Below are positions 1 through 10,605 of a stretch of 64,000 nucleotides of DNA, in pieces. The stretch comes from Evansella tamaricis. GTDB taxonomy: Bacteria > Bacillota > Bacilli > Bacillales > Salisediminibacteriaceae. The notes under the pieces were generated by a model. The model had not been told where the DNA came from and ran no database searches. It was given only the letters and a program-made list of their open reading frames with translations. Numbering within the stretch: position 1 is the first letter of the stretch; each line of letters opens with the position of its first letter. The position numbers were made by a program, and so were the translations under genes. The stretch lies in contig NZ_JAHQCS010000100.1 in assembly GCF_019042215.1 (NCBI RefSeq), forward strand, positions 33,761 through 97,760, written 5' to 3'.

Positions 1-308
1 TGCGGGAAATTCTAACTACTGATATTCTCTCGTTAAAGGAACAATACACACATTTGGAAGTAACTGTCTCCTCCCTTCGTTTGGACACAGTTATCGCTGA
101 GGTGTACAAGCTTTCAAGATCAAAAGTAAAACCATTGATAGAATCGGGATTTGTTAAAGTAAATTGGAAAGTAATTGAGGATCCAAGCTTTTCTCTTCAA
201 GTAAATGATGTTCTTTCGGTCCGTGGGAAGGGAAGATGTGAATTCGTTTCAAACAATGGAAAAACGAAAAAGGATAAATGGCGTATTAACGTACGTTTTC
301 CAAAATAA
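1..308 (+). CDS. ylmH: YlmH-like S4-domain RNA-binding protein, C-terminal part
   Basis: The reading frame (codons starting at base 3) is open to the left edge, so only about the last 101 residues are present and the true start lies outside the window. An S4 RNA-binding fold begins near the LRLD motif (base 78) and continues through LSRSKVKPLI and the FVKVNWK strand, followed by a basic tail. The position directly before divIVA and ileS matches ylmH in Bacillus. Known family role: YlmH binds rRNA/ribosomes, and work in B. subtilis links it to ribosome-associated quality control. The functional call rests on the S4 domain and synteny, because the N-terminal domain cannot be seen. Confidence 0.88.
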   Translation, partial: REILTTDILSLKEQYTHLEVTVSSLRLDTVIAEVYKLSRSKVKPLIESGFVKVNWKVIEDPSFSLQVNDVLSVRGKGRCEFVSNNGKTKKDKWRINVRFPK

Positions 309-401
309 TTTGTCGTTTAAGAAGGGAATAACGACAGAGTTGTCGAAAAAGAATAGATAGGACTTGGAAAGATTTTAAAATTTGTTGGAGGTGGCTTTCT
401 G

Positions 402-911
402 ATGCCGTTAACACCCTTAGATATCCATAATAAAGAATTTACTAGAGGGTTTCGTGGTTATGATGAGGATGAGGTAAATGAATTTTTAGATCAAGTAATA
501 AAAGATTATGAAATGGTCATCCGCGAGAAGAAAGAATTATATGACCGTGTGAATGAATTAGAAGAGAAGTTAGGACACTTCTCGAATATTGAAACAACCT
601 TGAATAAATCCATTTTAATCGCTCAGGAAACTGCGGAAGATGTGAAAAGAAATGCAGAGAAAGAAGCGAAGCTCATTATTAAAGAATCCGAGAAGAATGC
701 GGATCGAATCATTAATGAAGCTTTGTCGAAGTCCAGGAAAGTTGCATTGGAAGTTGAAGAACTGAAGAAGCAGGCATCTGTGTATCGAACTCGTTTTAAA
801 ATGTTAATTGAAGCTCAACTAGAACTTTTAAGCACAGAGGATTGGGACGATTTAAGTAGTAAGGAAGAAAATTTAGATATTGATAACCATAGTCGTTATG
901 AAAATGTATAA
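402..911 (+). CDS. divIVA: Cell-division site/polarity protein DivIVA
   Basis: This 169-residue protein begins with the signature DivIVA membrane-binding region: MPLTPLDIHNKEF, then GYDEDEVNEFLDQ around residues 20-31. A long charged coiled coil follows (about residues 30-130) and an acidic, poorly conserved tail. Length and layout are typical. The start is supported by a strong GGAGGTGG Shine-Dalgarno site 7-10 bases upstream. DivIVA binds negatively curved membrane at poles and septa, recruiting Min proteins and, in sporulation, chromosome-anchoring factors. It follows ylmH by 93 bases and probably ends that transcript, since a new promoter and T-box leader for ileS begin immediately after it. 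Confidence 0.97.
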   Translation: MPLTPLDIHNKEFTRGFRGYDEDEVNEFLDQVIKDYEMVIREKKELYDRVNELEEKLGHFSNIETTLNKSILIAQETAEDVKRNAEKEAKLIIKESEKNADRIINEALSKSRKVALEVEELKKQASVYRTRFKMLIEAQLELLSTEDWDDLSSKEENLDIDNHSRYENV

Positions 912-917
912 AGTAGC

Positions 918-947
918 TTGACGCAAACTCAGGTATTATCATATACT
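918..947 (+). promoter_or_regulatory. Probable sigma-A promoter for the ileS T-box leader
   Basis: TTGACG at 918-923 and TATACT at 942-947 are separated by 18 bases. They lie just downstream of divIVA and upstream of the T-box leader, which is where the ileS promoter should be. Assigned by inspection only; the start point would be near 954. Confidence 0.6.
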
Positions 948-1014
948 TTAATAAGATTTTTGCATAAGTTTAATAGAAACAGGAAATGGTCTATTTTAAA
1001 CTAAAAATGGTAAT

Positions 1015-1280
1015 AATTCGTGATAAGGAATAAAAATGACGATGACAGGGAAATTACATTTGTTTTTCTAGCCCAAGCGAGTCGGGGATGGTGTGAGCCC
1101 GATGCTAAGAGCATTTGGAAAATCACCCTTGAGTTGCACACTGAACAATCTTTAGTAGGCTGTGCCGAGTAATTTCACGTTACGAAATTTTCGAGTGAAC
1201 AAAAAGCTTTTTTGTTTATTAGGGTGGTACCGCGGGTTTTCCTTCTCGTCCCTTATGGATGAGAGGGTTTTTTTATTTCT
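1015..1280 (+). promoter_or_regulatory. T-box leader (tRNA-Ile) with terminator, controls ileS
   Basis: The conserved T-box sequence GGGTGGTACCGCG occurs at 1222-1234. In Stem I the specifier appears as ATC at 1122-1124, in the usual context before ACCCTTGAGTTGC, and ATC is an isoleucine codon. This matches the downstream ileS gene. A terminator hairpin at about 1241-1269 pairs TCTCGTCC with GGATGAGA (one G-U pair) and is followed by a run of seven T. Mechanism (known): uncharged tRNA-Ile stabilises the antiterminator and allows read-through. The left boundary is approximate. Confidence 0.95.
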
Positions 1281-1368
1281 ATTTTTTAGCGCTGTTAATC
1301 GTCATAGGTACAATAGCAGAGCCTTATTTTTCAAAAATAAACTAAATAATTGAAGGAGGAGCGGTCTA

Positions 1369-4134
1369 ATGGATTATAAAGACACGCTACTAATGCCAAA
1401 AACAGAGTTTCCAATGCGTGGGAACTTACCAAATCGGGAACCGAAAATGCAGGAAGATTGGAATCAAAAAGATATTTATAAGAAGGTACAGGAGAGAACA
1501 TCAGGACGTCCCCTTTTTGTTCTTCATGATGGACCTCCCTATGCAAACGGAGATATTCATATGGGGCATGCCTTAAATAAAATTCTGAAAGATTTCATTG
1601 TACGCTATAAATCCATGTCAGGGTTTAATGCCCCTTATGTTCCAGGATGGGATACCCACGGTTTACCTATTGAAACTGCCCTTACTAAGAAAGGGAAAGT
1701 GGACCGAAAAAAATTGAGTGTAGCAGAATTCCGGAAAAAATGTGAAGAATATGCTCTAGAACAAATCGATAATCAACGGGAACAATTTAAACGTCTTGGT
1801 GTACGTGGAGATTGGGAAAATCCATACGTGACACTAACCCATGAATACGAGGCTCAGCAAATTAAAGTGTTTGGCGATATGGCTAAAAAAGGATATATCT
1901 ATAAAGGGAAAAAGCCAGTTTATTGGTCTCCCTCATCAGAATCAGCCCTTGCAGAAGCAGAGATTGAATACCATGATAAGCGTTCTCCATCTATCTATGT
2001 TGCTTTCGATGTTAAGGATGGAAAAGAAGTATTGGATGGAGATGAAAAATTTGTTATCTGGACAACGACTCCATGGACTATTCCAGCGAACTTAGGGATC
2101 GCTCTACACCCTGAATTGGAATACGTGACTGTGAAAGTGAAGGAAGACAAATATATTGTTGCAAAAGGCTTGTTAGAGCAATTAGAAAAAGAACTGCAGT
2201 GGCCTGAATATGAGGTTTTAAAAACACTTAAAGGTGCTGCACTAGAATACACTGTAGCGAAACATCCACTATACGAAAGAGACTCTCTCGTTATGCTTGG
2301 GGATCATGTTACATTGGAAGCAGGTACGGGGTGTGTTCATACAGCACCTGGACACGGGGAAGATGACTATCTCATTGGTCAAAAATATGGTTTGGATATT
2401 TTAACTCCTGTTGATGACAAAGGGGTGATGACGAAGGAAGCCCCAATGTTTGAAGGGTTATTTTATGATGAGGCGAATAAACCGATTACTGAAAAACTGA
2501 AAGAAGCGGGGGCACTTCTTCACTTAACATTTATGACTCACTCCTATCCACATGACTGGAGAACAAAGAAACCGGTAATTTTCCGTGCTACTGCTCAATG
2601 GTTTGCATCCATTAAAGATTTTCGTGAAGATCTCCTTCGGGAAATTAACGAAGTGAAATGGGTTCCAAAGTGGGGAGAGACAAGATTATTTAATATGGTA
2701 CGGGATCGTGGTGACTGGTGTATTTCCCGTCAACGTGCTTGGGGAGTGCCAATTCCGATTTTTTACGGCGAAGATGGGGAGCCAATCATCAGTGATGAGA
2801 CAATCGACCATGTCTCAAGTCTATTCCGTAAGCACGGTTCAAATATCTGGTTTGAATGGGAAACAAAGGACCTTCTCCCTGATGGCTTTACTTCTGAACA
2901 TAGCCCTAACGGAACATTTACGAAAGAGATGGATATTATGGATGTCTGGTTTGATTCCGGTTCGTCTCATCAGTCTGTATTAGAAGAACGGGATGATTTA
3001 CAGCGTCCGGCTGATCTCTATCTGGAAGGTTCTGACCAATACCGCGGATGGTTTAACTCTTCCTTATCCACCGCAGTGGCGGTGACAGGAAAAGCACCTT
3101 ATAAAGGTGTCTTAAGTCATGGATTCACGTTAGATGGAGAAGGCCGAAAAATGAGTAAGTCCATCGGTAATGTAGTTGTTCCAGATAAGGTAATGAAACA
3201 ATTAGGGGCAGATATTCTTCGTCTATGGGTTGCTTCCGTCGATTATCAAGCCGATGTCCGTGTTTCAGATAACATCTTAAAACAAGTTGCGGAAGTATAT
3301 CGTAAGATTCGTAACACATTCCGGTTCATGCTAGGGAATCTTCATGACTTTGATCCTAAAAAGGATGCAGTTCCATTCGAGCAACTTTCAGAACTGGATC
3401 AATACATGTTAGTCAAATTAAACAAACTTGTCGAAGAGGCAAAAAATGGATATGAGGAGTATCAATTTGCAACAGTATATAATAAAGTCCACAACTATTG
3501 TACGATTGAATTAAGCTCATTCTATATGGATATTGCAAAGGACACATTATATATCCAACATGCCGATCATCCTGATCGCAGAGGTATTCAAACAGTCATG
3601 TATGAAACGCTCATTGCATTAACAAAAGTGATGTCTCCAATTCTTTCACATACTGCAGACGAAGTTTGGGAGCACATTCCAGGTGTCGAAGTGGAAAGCG
3701 TGCAATTAACGGATATGCCAGAGGCGAAAGAATTTAATGAAACTGCTCAAGAGTTGTTAGTAAAATGGGATCGGTTTATGAAACTCCGTGATGATGTGTT
3801 AAAAGCGTTAGAAGAGGCTCGCCATGAAAAAGGTGTGAAAAAGAGCCTAGAGGCACAAGTAATTATCTATGCCGATGGAGAAGATAAAGCGTTATTAGAA
3901 GGAATTACCAATCTTAACAAATTATTCATTAGTTCGAAGGCTGTTGTATCAGGATCTAAAGGTGACGCTCCATCATCAGCTAAAGGATATGATTTCTTAC
4001 ATGTTGAGGTGGACTTCGCAGAAGGGGAAAAATGTGAACGTTGCTGGGTAGTATCCCCATCATTAGGAAAAAATGACGATCATCCGGGATTATGTGATAG
4101 TTGTACGGATGTTGTTGTAAATCATTATTCTTAA
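1369..4134 (+). CDS. ileS: Isoleucyl-tRNA synthetase
   Basis: This 921-residue class I aminoacyl-tRNA synthetase attaches isoleucine to tRNA-Ile in the cytoplasm. Visible hallmarks are the HIGH-type motif HMGH at residues 64-67, the CP1 editing domain in the middle (threonine-rich WTTTPWT near residue 230), the KMSKS motif near residue 594, and a C-terminal zinc site made of CERC and CDSC near residues 888-909. The size equals the bacterial family norm. The start is preceded by GAAGGAGGAGC. The gene stands alone between its T-box leader and a strong terminator, so it is probably monocistronic and controlled by isoleucine starvation. The short TraR/DksA-like gene found after ileS in B. subtilis is not here. 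Confidence 0.99.
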   Translation: MDYKDTLLMPKTEFPMRGNLPNREPKMQEDWNQKDIYKKVQERTSGRPLFVLHDGPPYANGDIHMGHALNKILKDFIVRYKSMSGFNAPYVPGWDTHGLPIETALTKKGKVDRKKLSVAEFRKKCEEYALEQIDNQREQFKRLGVRGDWENPYVTLTHEYEAQQIKVFGDMAKKGYIYKGKKPVYWSPSSESALAEAEIEYHDKRSPSIYVAFDVKDGKEVLDGDEKFVIWTTTPWTIPANLGIALHPELEYVTVKVKEDKYIVAKGLLEQLEKELQWPEYEVLKTLKGAALEYTVAKHPLYERDSLVMLGDHVTLEAGTGCVHTAPGHGEDDYLIGQKYGLDILTPVDDKGVMTKEAPMFEGLFYDEANKPITEKLKEAGALLHLTFMTHSYPHDWRTKKPVIFRATAQWFASIKDFREDLLREINEVKWVPKWGETRLFNMVRDRGDWCISRQRAWGVPIPIFYGEDGEPIISDETIDHVSSLFRKHGSNIWFEWETKDLLPDGFTSEHSPNGTFTKEMDIMDVWFDSGSSHQSVLEERDDLQRPADLYLEGSDQYRGWFNSSLSTAVAVTGKAPYKGVLSHGFTLDGEGRKMSKSIGNVVVPDKVMKQLGADILRLWVASVDYQADVRVSDNILKQVAEVYRKIRNTFRFMLGNLHDFDPKKDAVPFEQLSELDQYMLVKLNKLVEEAKNGYEEYQFATVYNKVHNYCTIELSSFYMDIAKDTLYIQHADHPDRRGIQTVMYETLIALTKVMSPILSHTADEVWEHIPGVEVESVQLTDMPEAKEFNETAQELLVKWDRFMKLRDDVLKALEEARHEKGVKKSLEAQVIIYADGEDKALLEGITNLNKLFISSKAVVSGSKGDAPSSAKGYDFLHVEVDFAEGEKCERCWVVSPSLGKNDDHPGLCDSCTDVVVNHYS

Positions 4135-4183
4135 GTATTAATTGACTGGACTGGAACGTTAAAAAATAGTTGATAGTTGACAA

Positions 4184-4236
4184 GACCGTCTCCGGGAAGA
4201 TCCCCTTTTTGCTGATCTTTGCGGAGGCGGTTTTTA
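4184..4236 (+). terminator. Rho-independent terminator after ileS
   Basis: A long imperfect stem pairs ACCGTCTCCG and AAGATC with GATCTTTG and CGGAGGCGGT around a short loop, followed by TTTTT. It starts 49 bases after the ileS stop. Confidence 0.88.
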
Positions 4237-4296
4237 AGTCTCAGTTTGATTGAAACTGCTGATTTTGGAAACAATACAATATAATAGATCTCAATC

Positions 4297-4312
4297 AAAT
4301 CAGATCTGATTT
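4297..4312. repeat. 16-bp perfect palindrome upstream of lspA promoter
   Basis: AAATCAGATCTGATTT is a perfect two-fold palindrome lying about 35 bases upstream of the candidate -35 box of lspA, in the 353-base gap between ileS and lspA. It has the form of a dimeric regulator's operator, but no regulator is recognised. Confidence 0.4.
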
Positions 4313-4346
4313 CCAGCATAGGAACTGACCCTAAGTCAGAAAAAAA

Positions 4347-4375
4347 TTGTTTGTCCTTCCTTGCTATGCTAAAAT
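4347..4375 (+). promoter_or_regulatory. Possible sigma-A promoter for lspA-rluD
   Basis: TTGTTT at 4347-4352 and TAAAAT at 4370-4375 have a 17-base spacing. They follow the ileS terminator and precede lspA by about 110 bases. The match is moderate. Confidence 0.45.
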
Positions 4376-4487
4376 GCATAAAGGATAGATTTGCCTTAAA
4401 AAATTTAACAAAATGTTTTTTAGTGAATCGGGGCAACGACTTATTGTTACTTTAGAAACAGAATTGATTCTGATTGGGGGAAGCTTC

Positions 4488-4949
4488 GTGGTTTATTACG
4501 TCATTGCAATAGTAATTATTCTTATTGATCAATTTACAAAATGGCTAGTGGTACAGAATATGGAATTAAGGGAAAGTATTCCGTTAATTGAAGGTGTTAT
4601 ACATCTAACCTCCCATCGCAATGCTGGGGCGGCTTTTGGTATGTTACAAGGCCAGATGTGGTTATTTTATATAGCTACAGTAATTGTAACTGCAGTGGTA
4701 ATATATTACATTCAAGTCCATGTGAAGGAAAGCAGATGGTTTGGAATCTCTTTAGGATTAGTCCTCGGTGGAGCAATCGGGAACTTTATCGACCGAGTGT
4801 TCCTTGGAGAAGTAGTTGATTTTATTGATGTATACATTTTTACATACAATTTTCCAATTTTTAATGTAGCGGACTCAGCCCTTGTCGTTGGGGTGTGTAT
4901 GTTGATTATTCATGTAATTAAAGAAGAAAAAAAACAAGGGAAGTTATAA
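4488..4949 (+). CDS. lspA: Lipoprotein signal peptidase (signal peptidase II)
   Basis: This polytopic membrane aspartyl protease removes the signal peptide from prolipoproteins after lipid transfer to the +1 cysteine. The 153-residue form starts at GTG 4488, eight bases after GGGGGA; an upstream in-frame ATG at 4413 would add 25 hydrophilic residues not seen in the family. Four hydrophobic segments are evident. Family motifs are NAGAAFG near residue 45, then VDFIDV and FNVADSAL, which carry the two catalytic aspartates. The gene is one base from the next gene and so cotranscribed with the pseudouridine synthase, the usual Bacillus arrangement. Confidence 0.97.
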   Translation: MVYYVIAIVIILIDQFTKWLVVQNMELRESIPLIEGVIHLTSHRNAGAAFGMLQGQMWLFYIATVIVTAVVIYYIQVHVKESRWFGISLGLVLGGAIGNFIDRVFLGEVVDFIDVYIFTYNFPIFNVADSALVVGVCMLIIHVIKEEKKQGKL

Positions 4950-4950
4950 T

Positions 4951-5883
4951 ATGGAAATATTTAAAATTAAGACAGAGGAAAAGGGAATAAGATTAGATAA
5001 GTATATTTCTGAACAATTTCCTCAATGGTCACGATCCCTCATTCAGCAATGGATAAAAGATGGTAATGTTGTTGTAAACGGGGTAGCCACCAAGAGTAAC
5101 TATAAAATAGCTTACGGTGATGAAATAGAAATCACAGAGCCAGATCTAGAACCGCTAAATGTTGAAGCTGAAGAAATGAATTTGGACATCGTATATGAAG
5201 ACTCAGATGTACTCGTTGTCAATAAGCCAAGGGGGATGGTAGTGCACCCTGCACCTGGTCATCATAGAGGGACATTGGTAAATGGATTGATGGCACATTG
5301 CAAAGATTTATCAGGAATCAATGGGGTCATGCGCCCAGGGATTGTCCATCGGATTGATAAGGATACTTCTGGTCTACTGATGGTTGCTAAAAATGATTTG
5401 GCTCATGAATCCCTTGTGGAACAGCTTAAAAATAAGACCACAAAACGGATGTACTCAGCCATTGTTTCTGGTGTAATTCCCCATGATAAGGGGACAGTTG
5501 ATGCACCGATTGGGAGAAACCCTGAAGACAGACAGAGTATGGTTGTCACCGATCAGAATAGCAGGGAGGCAGTCACTCATTTTGAAGTAATGGAACGGTT
5601 TAATAACCATACGTATGTGGCATGCCAATTGGAAACTGGCAGAACTCATCAAATTAGAGTGCATATGAAGTATATAGGTTTTCCTATTATTAATGATCCC
5701 AAATACGGTCCAAAACGGAAGCATCATAAATTTCCAATTGAAGGGCAAGCACTCCATGCGGAAATTCTAGGGTTCAGTCACCCGAGGACAAAAGAAGAAA
5801 TGAGTTTTCGAGTACCTTTGCCGGAAGATATGGAGGATTGTCTCACATATCTACGGAAAAATGATATTGAAAATCGTATTTAA
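4951..5883 (+). CDS. rluD: RluD-family 23S rRNA pseudouridine synthase (YlyB-like)
   Basis: The 310-residue protein carries an N-terminal S4 RNA-binding domain (about residues 10-70) and a RluA/RluD catalytic domain. The catalytic aspartate lies in the motif HRIDKDTSGLLM at about residue 140. The downstream GRTHQIRVHM motif is also typical. It isomerises uridine to pseudouridine in large-subunit rRNA; the exact target position cannot be told from sequence, and in B. subtilis the syntenic gene is ylyB. It starts one base after the lspA stop and ends the short operon before the pyr leader. Confidence 0.93.
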   Translation: MEIFKIKTEEKGIRLDKYISEQFPQWSRSLIQQWIKDGNVVVNGVATKSNYKIAYGDEIEITEPDLEPLNVEAEEMNLDIVYEDSDVLVVNKPRGMVVHPAPGHHRGTLVNGLMAHCKDLSGINGVMRPGIVHRIDKDTSGLLMVAKNDLAHESLVEQLKNKTTKRMYSAIVSGVIPHDKGTVDAPIGRNPEDRQSMVVTDQNSREAVTHFEVMERFNNHTYVACQLETGRTHQIRVHMKYIGFPIINDPKYGPKRKHHKFPIEGQALHAEILGFSHPRTKEEMSFRVPLPEDMEDCLTYLRKNDIENRI

Positions 5884-5908
5884 CACTAATGCTATAAAAA
5901 AAACACCG

Positions 5909-5937
5909 TTGACAAACTACGACATGAGTGACATAAT
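5909..5937 (+). promoter_or_regulatory. Sigma-A promoter of the pyr operon
   Basis: TTGACA at 5909-5914 and CATAAT at 5932-5937 have ideal 17-base spacing. They lie just after the rluD stop and upstream of the first PyrR-binding leader, consistent with the single main promoter known for Bacillus pyr operons. Confidence 0.85.
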
Positions 5938-5969
5938 GACTAGAGAATTGAATGAAATACGGATACCTT

Positions 5970-6080
5970 TAATATCAGTCCCGTGAGGCTGGGAAGGGCA
6001 CTAGACATTCTAATGGGAATGTCTACCTAGGATACGTGTGCATAATCGCCCCCCATGCTTAGTCGGCAATGGGGGTTTTT
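5970..6080 (+). promoter_or_regulatory. PyrR-binding attenuator in the pyrR leader
   Basis: The PyrR RNA-binding loop consensus is visible as CAGTCCCGTGAGGCTGGGAAGGG from about 5975. It is followed by a terminator hairpin (CCCCCAT paired with ATGGGGG) and five T at about 6048-6080. In the known mechanism UMP/UTP-bound PyrR stabilises the anti-antiterminator, so the terminator forms when pyrimidines are plentiful. Confidence 0.93.
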
Positions 6081-6173
6081 GTATGTCTGGAGAGGGAGAT
6101 TGATTTTATCTCTAGCTGCAAAATATAAGTACACGGACCATAAAGGATCCTCCACGTAAATAAAGGAGGTTAG

Positions 6174-6734
<561 letters not shown>

Positions 6735-6750
6735 TGAAACTTGTATGGGG

Positions 6751-6813
6751 TATACTTCCAACCTATTATTAAAACAATATGGGTAGAATGATCTTCTTTA
6801 GGAAGGAAGTATA
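6751..6813 (+). repeat. Inverted repeat in pyrR-pyrP spacer
   Basis: TATACTTCC at 6751-6759 is perfectly complementary to GGAAGTATA at 6805-6813, separated by 45 bases and followed soon after by GGTTTTTC. The spacer has no recognisable PyrR binding loop, although B. subtilis carries an attenuator at this place. It could be a degenerate or alternative attenuator, or chance. Confidence 0.35.
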
Positions 6814-6885
6814 GTGGTTTTTCTTATAAAGGGCAGTAATAAAAGTGGAATAAATTGTACTACGGATCTCGAGGAGGATATAGAA

Positions 6886-8205
6886 ATGAGTGGACAAAAA
6901 TCGATTGGTATTCAAGAAGTACCTCGTGCAGATAAATGGCTTGTCTTAAGTTTTCAGCATTTATTCGCCATGTTTGGGGCAACCATTTTAGTGCCATATT
7001 TAGTAGGTATTAGCCCTGCTGTTGCCCTTGTCTCCAGTGGGTTAGGGACACTTGCGTATTTACTGATTACAAGAGGACAAATTCCGGCATATTTAGGTTC
7101 ATCCTTTGCATTTATTGTACCAATGCAAGCGGCTATCGGAGATTTCGGGATAGAAGGAATGCTTGTGGGTAGTTTCGCAGCTGGGGTTGCATACGGTATT
7201 GTAGCAATGTTCATTAAAACAAGTGGAGTACGCTGGTTAATGAATGTTTTACCACCAATCGTTGTGGGTCCTGTAATCATGGTAATTGGCTTAAGCCTTG
7301 CACCAGTGGCTATCGGAAATTCCATGTATGAGCCTGGTACGGATATCTACAATGGCACGCTTCTTACTGTAGCCCTTATCACACTACTAATTACCGTAAT
7401 TGGTTCCATTTTCTTCAGGGGATTTTTTGGTCTCATACCAATCCTAATCGGTATTGCAGGGGGGTATATTGCCTCCATTTTCCTTGGAGTGGTAGATATG
7501 TCACCAATAGCTGAAGCGGAATGGTTAGCTGTTCCTGAATTTTATGTTCCATTTGTTACTTTCACCCCTGTTTTTTCCTGGACTGTTCTCTTTATTATGG
7601 TACCGGTAGCCGTTGTAACGCTTTCCGAACATATCGGTGATCAGCTCGTTTTAAGTAAAGTGGCAGGAAAGAACTTCGTGGAAAAACCAGGTTTACACCG
7701 TTCCATCTTCGGGGATGGGGTAGCAACGATGATTAGTTCCTTCCTAGGTGGACCACCGAATACAACGTATGGTGAAAATATCGGTGTCGTAGCCATAACG
7801 AGGGTTTTCAGTGTGTTTGTAATTGGCGGTGCAGCAGTAATGGCAATCTTGTTTGGATTTGTAGGTAAAATCGCTGCTTTTATTGATACTATTCCTACCG
7901 CAGTAATGGGTGGGGTGTCCATTCTACTGTTTGGTATTATCGCATCAAGCGGACTGAGAATGCTGATTGATAATAAAGTTAATATAGGAGAGAAGCGAAA
8001 CTTAATTATCTCTTCCGTTATTTTGGTAATCGGTATTGGTGGAGCGTATATTCAAGTGACGGATGAAGTAACAATACCTGGCGTTGCACTGGCCGCCATT
8101 ATCGGTATTCTATTAAATCTTATTCTTCCAGGAAGAACGATCATTAAAGACACAAATGAATTGTTTAAAACAATGACAGAATCGACTGAAGAAAAAACAG
8201 AATAG
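6886..8205 (+). CDS. pyrP: Uracil permease
   Basis: This 439-residue nucleobase:cation symporter-2 family protein has about 12-14 hydrophobic segments and imports uracil across the cytoplasmic membrane. Family features include the SFQHLFAMFGATILVP start, the conserved LSEHIGDQ segment near residue 245 (substrate-binding glutamate) and GGPPNTTYGENIG near residue 290. ATG 6886 is chosen because GAGGAGG lies seven bases before it; the frame extends 24 codons further up but those residues do not resemble the family. It sits between pyrR and pyrB as in B. subtilis, where it is called pyrP (uraA elsewhere). Confidence 0.96.
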   Translation: MSGQKSIGIQEVPRADKWLVLSFQHLFAMFGATILVPYLVGISPAVALVSSGLGTLAYLLITRGQIPAYLGSSFAFIVPMQAAIGDFGIEGMLVGSFAAGVAYGIVAMFIKTSGVRWLMNVLPPIVVGPVIMVIGLSLAPVAIGNSMYEPGTDIYNGTLLTVALITLLITVIGSIFFRGFFGLIPILIGIAGGYIASIFLGVVDMSPIAEAEWLAVPEFYVPFVTFTPVFSWTVLFIMVPVAVVTLSEHIGDQLVLSKVAGKNFVEKPGLHRSIFGDGVATMISSFLGGPPNTTYGENIGVVAITRVFSVFVIGGAAVMAILFGFVGKIAAFIDTIPTAVMGGVSILLFGIIASSGLRMLIDNKVNIGEKRNLIISSVILVIGIGGAYIQVTDEVTIPGVALAAIIGILLNLILPGRTIIKDTNELFKTMTESTEEKTE

Positions 8206-8214
8206 AAACATCCT

Positions 8215-8366
8215 TTAACTAAGTCCCGTGAGACTTAGAAGGGTGGCACAAGGAGTTAAGTGGAAGGGGAGGAATTGTTGTTGGTCCCCCTAATCTATAA
8301 CTCCATTCTGACTGGCTACAGGCAGAACGGTGAGCACCCTAACAGATAAGTAGGGTGCTTTTTTAT
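8215..8366 (+). promoter_or_regulatory. PyrR-binding attenuator before pyrB
   Basis: The binding loop reads TAAGTCCCGTGAGACTTAGAA from 8219, closely matching the leader copy upstream of pyrR. A long antiterminator region follows, then a terminator hairpin GCACCCT/AGGGTGC with a T6 run at about 8332-8365. This second site lets PyrR tune the biosynthetic genes separately from pyrR and pyrP. Confidence 0.93.
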
Positions 8367-8405
8367 GCCTTACTTCCCATTCATTCTAAAAAGGAGAGGG
8401 TAGTA

Positions 8406-9317
8406 ATGAGACACTTAAGAACACTAGAGGATTTAACTGTTGATCAGCTTGAAAAATTGTTGGCAGAAGCCAATAAACAAAAAGACTATTTAACTGGATG
8501 GGGAAAACCTCCAATAACAGTGGCAAACTTATTTTTTGAACCAAGTACTAGGACGAAATGTAGTTTTGAAATGGCTCAAAAGGAACTTGGCCTCCATACT
8601 CTTCATTTTGATGTGGATTCTTCCAGTGTTCAAAAAGGAGAAAGCCTTTATGATACGGTAAAAACATTAGAAGCTATTGGATGTAAAGCAGTGGTCATTC
8701 GTCATCCTGAAGAAGCTTATTATAACCAATTGGAAGGGATTAATATCCCTATCATTAATGCTGGAGATGGTTCAGGTAACCATCCAACACAGTCCTTATT
8801 AGATTTGCTTACGATTCAGCAGGAGTTTCTAATTTTTCAAGGGGTCCATGTGGTTATCTGTGGAGATATACGACATAGCCGTGTGGCGAGAACAAATGCG
8901 AATATATTAAGGAAACTCGGGGCAAAAGTTTCCTTTTCTGGACCGGAAGAATGGATGGATGACTACATCACTCAAGGGAATGTCATCTCCATGGATGAAG
9001 CAGTGGAAACAGCGGATGTAATGATGATGTTGCGAATTCAGACAGAAAGGCACGGAACAGAAGGTGGTTGGTCGAAGGAAGACTATCATCAGGAATTCGG
9101 ATTAACCATTGAAAGAGAAAAACGGATGAAGGACAATGCCATTATTCTTCACCCTGCTCCTGTAAACAGAGATGTGGAATTGGCAAGTGAATTGGTGGAA
9201 TGCAATCGTTCCAGAATTTTCAAGCAGATGGAGAACGGGGTTTTAATACGAAAAGAAGTTCTGGCATATGTACTACAGTTGGTGGAGGAGGAAAAAGTTT
9301 ATGAACGTATTATATAA
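8406..9317 (+). CDS. pyrB: Aspartate carbamoyltransferase catalytic chain
   Basis: The 303-residue enzyme joins carbamoyl phosphate and aspartate, the first committed step of pyrimidine synthesis. Motifs seen are [12 protein letters not shown] near residue 45 (carbamoyl-phosphate loop) and [11 protein letters not shown] near residue 128. There is no pyrI regulatory-chain gene nearby, as expected for Bacillus. The start at 8406 follows AAAGGAGAGGG; the open frame reaches further up into the terminator but that is not translated sequence. Its end overlaps pyrC by 17 bases. Confidence 0.98.
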   Translation: MRHLRTLEDLTVDQLEKLLAEANKQKDYLTGWGKPPITVANLFFEPSTRTKCSFEMAQKELGLHTLHFDVDSSSVQKGESLYDTVKTLEAIGCKAVVIRHPEEAYYNQLEGINIPIINAGDGSGNHPTQSLLDLLTIQQEFLIFQGVHVVICGDIRHSRVARTNANILRKLGAKVSFSGPEEWMDDYITQGNVISMDEAVETADVMMMLRIQTERHGTEGGWSKEDYHQEFGLTIEREKRMKDNAIILHPAPVNRDVELASELVECNRSRIFKQMENGVLIRKEVLAYVLQLVEEEKVYERII

Positions 9318-10605
9318 GAATGGCTACAGGTTAGGTGGAAATGGTGAGAAAGAAACAATTCATTTAGTTGTAAATACTAGTACAGGAAAAATAGAAGACA
9401 TCTTGGATGAATCCATTCGTGTGGATGAAAGTAAATTTGATCATGTGATTGATTTAAACCATAAACTAGTTTCAGCAGGGTTCGTTGATCTTCATGTTCA
9501 TCTTCGGGAACCTGGTGGAGAGAAAAAAGAAACGATAGAAACAGGGACTTTGGCAGCGGCAAGAGGGGGATTTACTACCATTGCTGCAATGCCAAATACA
9601 CGACCTGTTCCAGATACTCCTGAACATTTTTCTGAAATCTATGATGCTATGAAAACAAAAGGTCATGTCCGTGTACTTCCTTACGCCTCCATTACGGAAA
9701 GACAGGCAGGAAAAGTGTTGACAAATATGGAAAAATTGGCACAGCTTGGAGCATTTGCTTTCACAGATGATGGGGTTGGTGTTCAAGAAGCAGGGAAAAT
9801 GTATGAAGCGATGCAGTCTGCCGCAAAGGTGAATAAAGCGATCGTAGCCCACTGTGAAGATAACTCTCTATTGTATGGAGGTGCAGTTCATAAGGGCAGT
9901 TTCTCGGAGAAAAGGGGAGTACCTGGTATCCTTTCGGTGTCAGAATCAGTTCATATTGCAAGGGATGTATTATTAGCAGAAGCAACAGGTGTCCATTATC
10001 ATGTCTGTCATGTTAGCACAAAGGAATCTGTCCGTGTGATCCGGGATGCTAAACGTGCAGGTATTAGGGTAACAGCAGAAGTTAGCCCACATCATCTACT
10101 ATTATGTGATGAAGATATTCCAGGAATGGATACGAACTATAAGATGAATCCGCCACTAAGGGGCCCAGAGGACCGTGATGCTCTAATTCAAGGTCTGAAA
10201 GATGGCACATTGGATTTTATTGCAACAGACCATGCACCACATACAGCTGAAGAGAAGGGCTTGTCCATGGAAGAAGCGCCGTTCGGCATCGTGGGATTGG
10301 AGATAGCATTTCCACTTTTGTATACAAAGCTTGTGGTACAAGGCATTATACAATTACACGAATTAATAGACTGGATTACCGTAAAACCTTCGACCGTGTT
10401 TGATCTACCTTATGGAAGATTAGAAAAGGGCAGCGTGGCCGACTTTACAGTAATTGATCTAGAGAAACGGGAAACAGTGGATCCAACAACATTTTTATCT
10501 AAGGGGAGAAATACCCCATTCGCATATGAATCACTTATTGGATGGCCAGTACTGACCGTTGCATCAGGGAAGACAGCTTGGAATATGGAGGAGATCAGTA
10601 TATGA
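9301..10605 (+). CDS. pyrC: Dihydroorotase
   Basis: The 434-residue class I dihydroorotase is an amidohydrolase-fold zinc enzyme that cyclises carbamoyl aspartate. The metal-binding motif [10 protein letters not shown] appears near residue 60, a DDG segment near residue 152 and the ATDHAPHT motif near residue 305. ATG 9301 is preceded by GGTGGAGGAGG inside the end of pyrB, so translation is likely coupled. The stop overlaps the carA start in an ATGA arrangement. Confidence 0.97.
   Translation: MNVLYKNGYRLGGNGEKETIHLVVNTSTGKIEDILDESIRVDESKFDHVIDLNHKLVSAGFVDLHVHLREPGGEKKETIETGTLAAARGGFTTIAAMPNTRPVPDTPEHFSEIYDAMKTKGHVRVLPYASITERQAGKVLTNMEKLAQLGAFAFTDDGVGVQEAGKMYEAMQSAAKVNKAIVAHCEDNSLLYGGAVHKGSFSEKRGVPGILSVSESVHIARDVLLAEATGVHYHVCHVSTKESVRVIRDAKRAGIRVTAEVSPHHLLLCDEDIPGMDTNYKMNPPLRGPEDRDALIQGLKDGTLDFIATDHAPHTAEEKGLSMEEAPFGIVGLEIAFPLLYTKLVVQGIIQLHELIDWITVKPSTVFDLPYGRLEKGSVADFTVIDLEKRETVDPTTFLSKGRNTPFAYESLIGWPVLTVASGKTAWNMEEISI

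Noticed and set aside
1162..1353. 63-codon frame within the T-box leader
   Set aside because: Explained by conserved T-box and terminator RNA structure.
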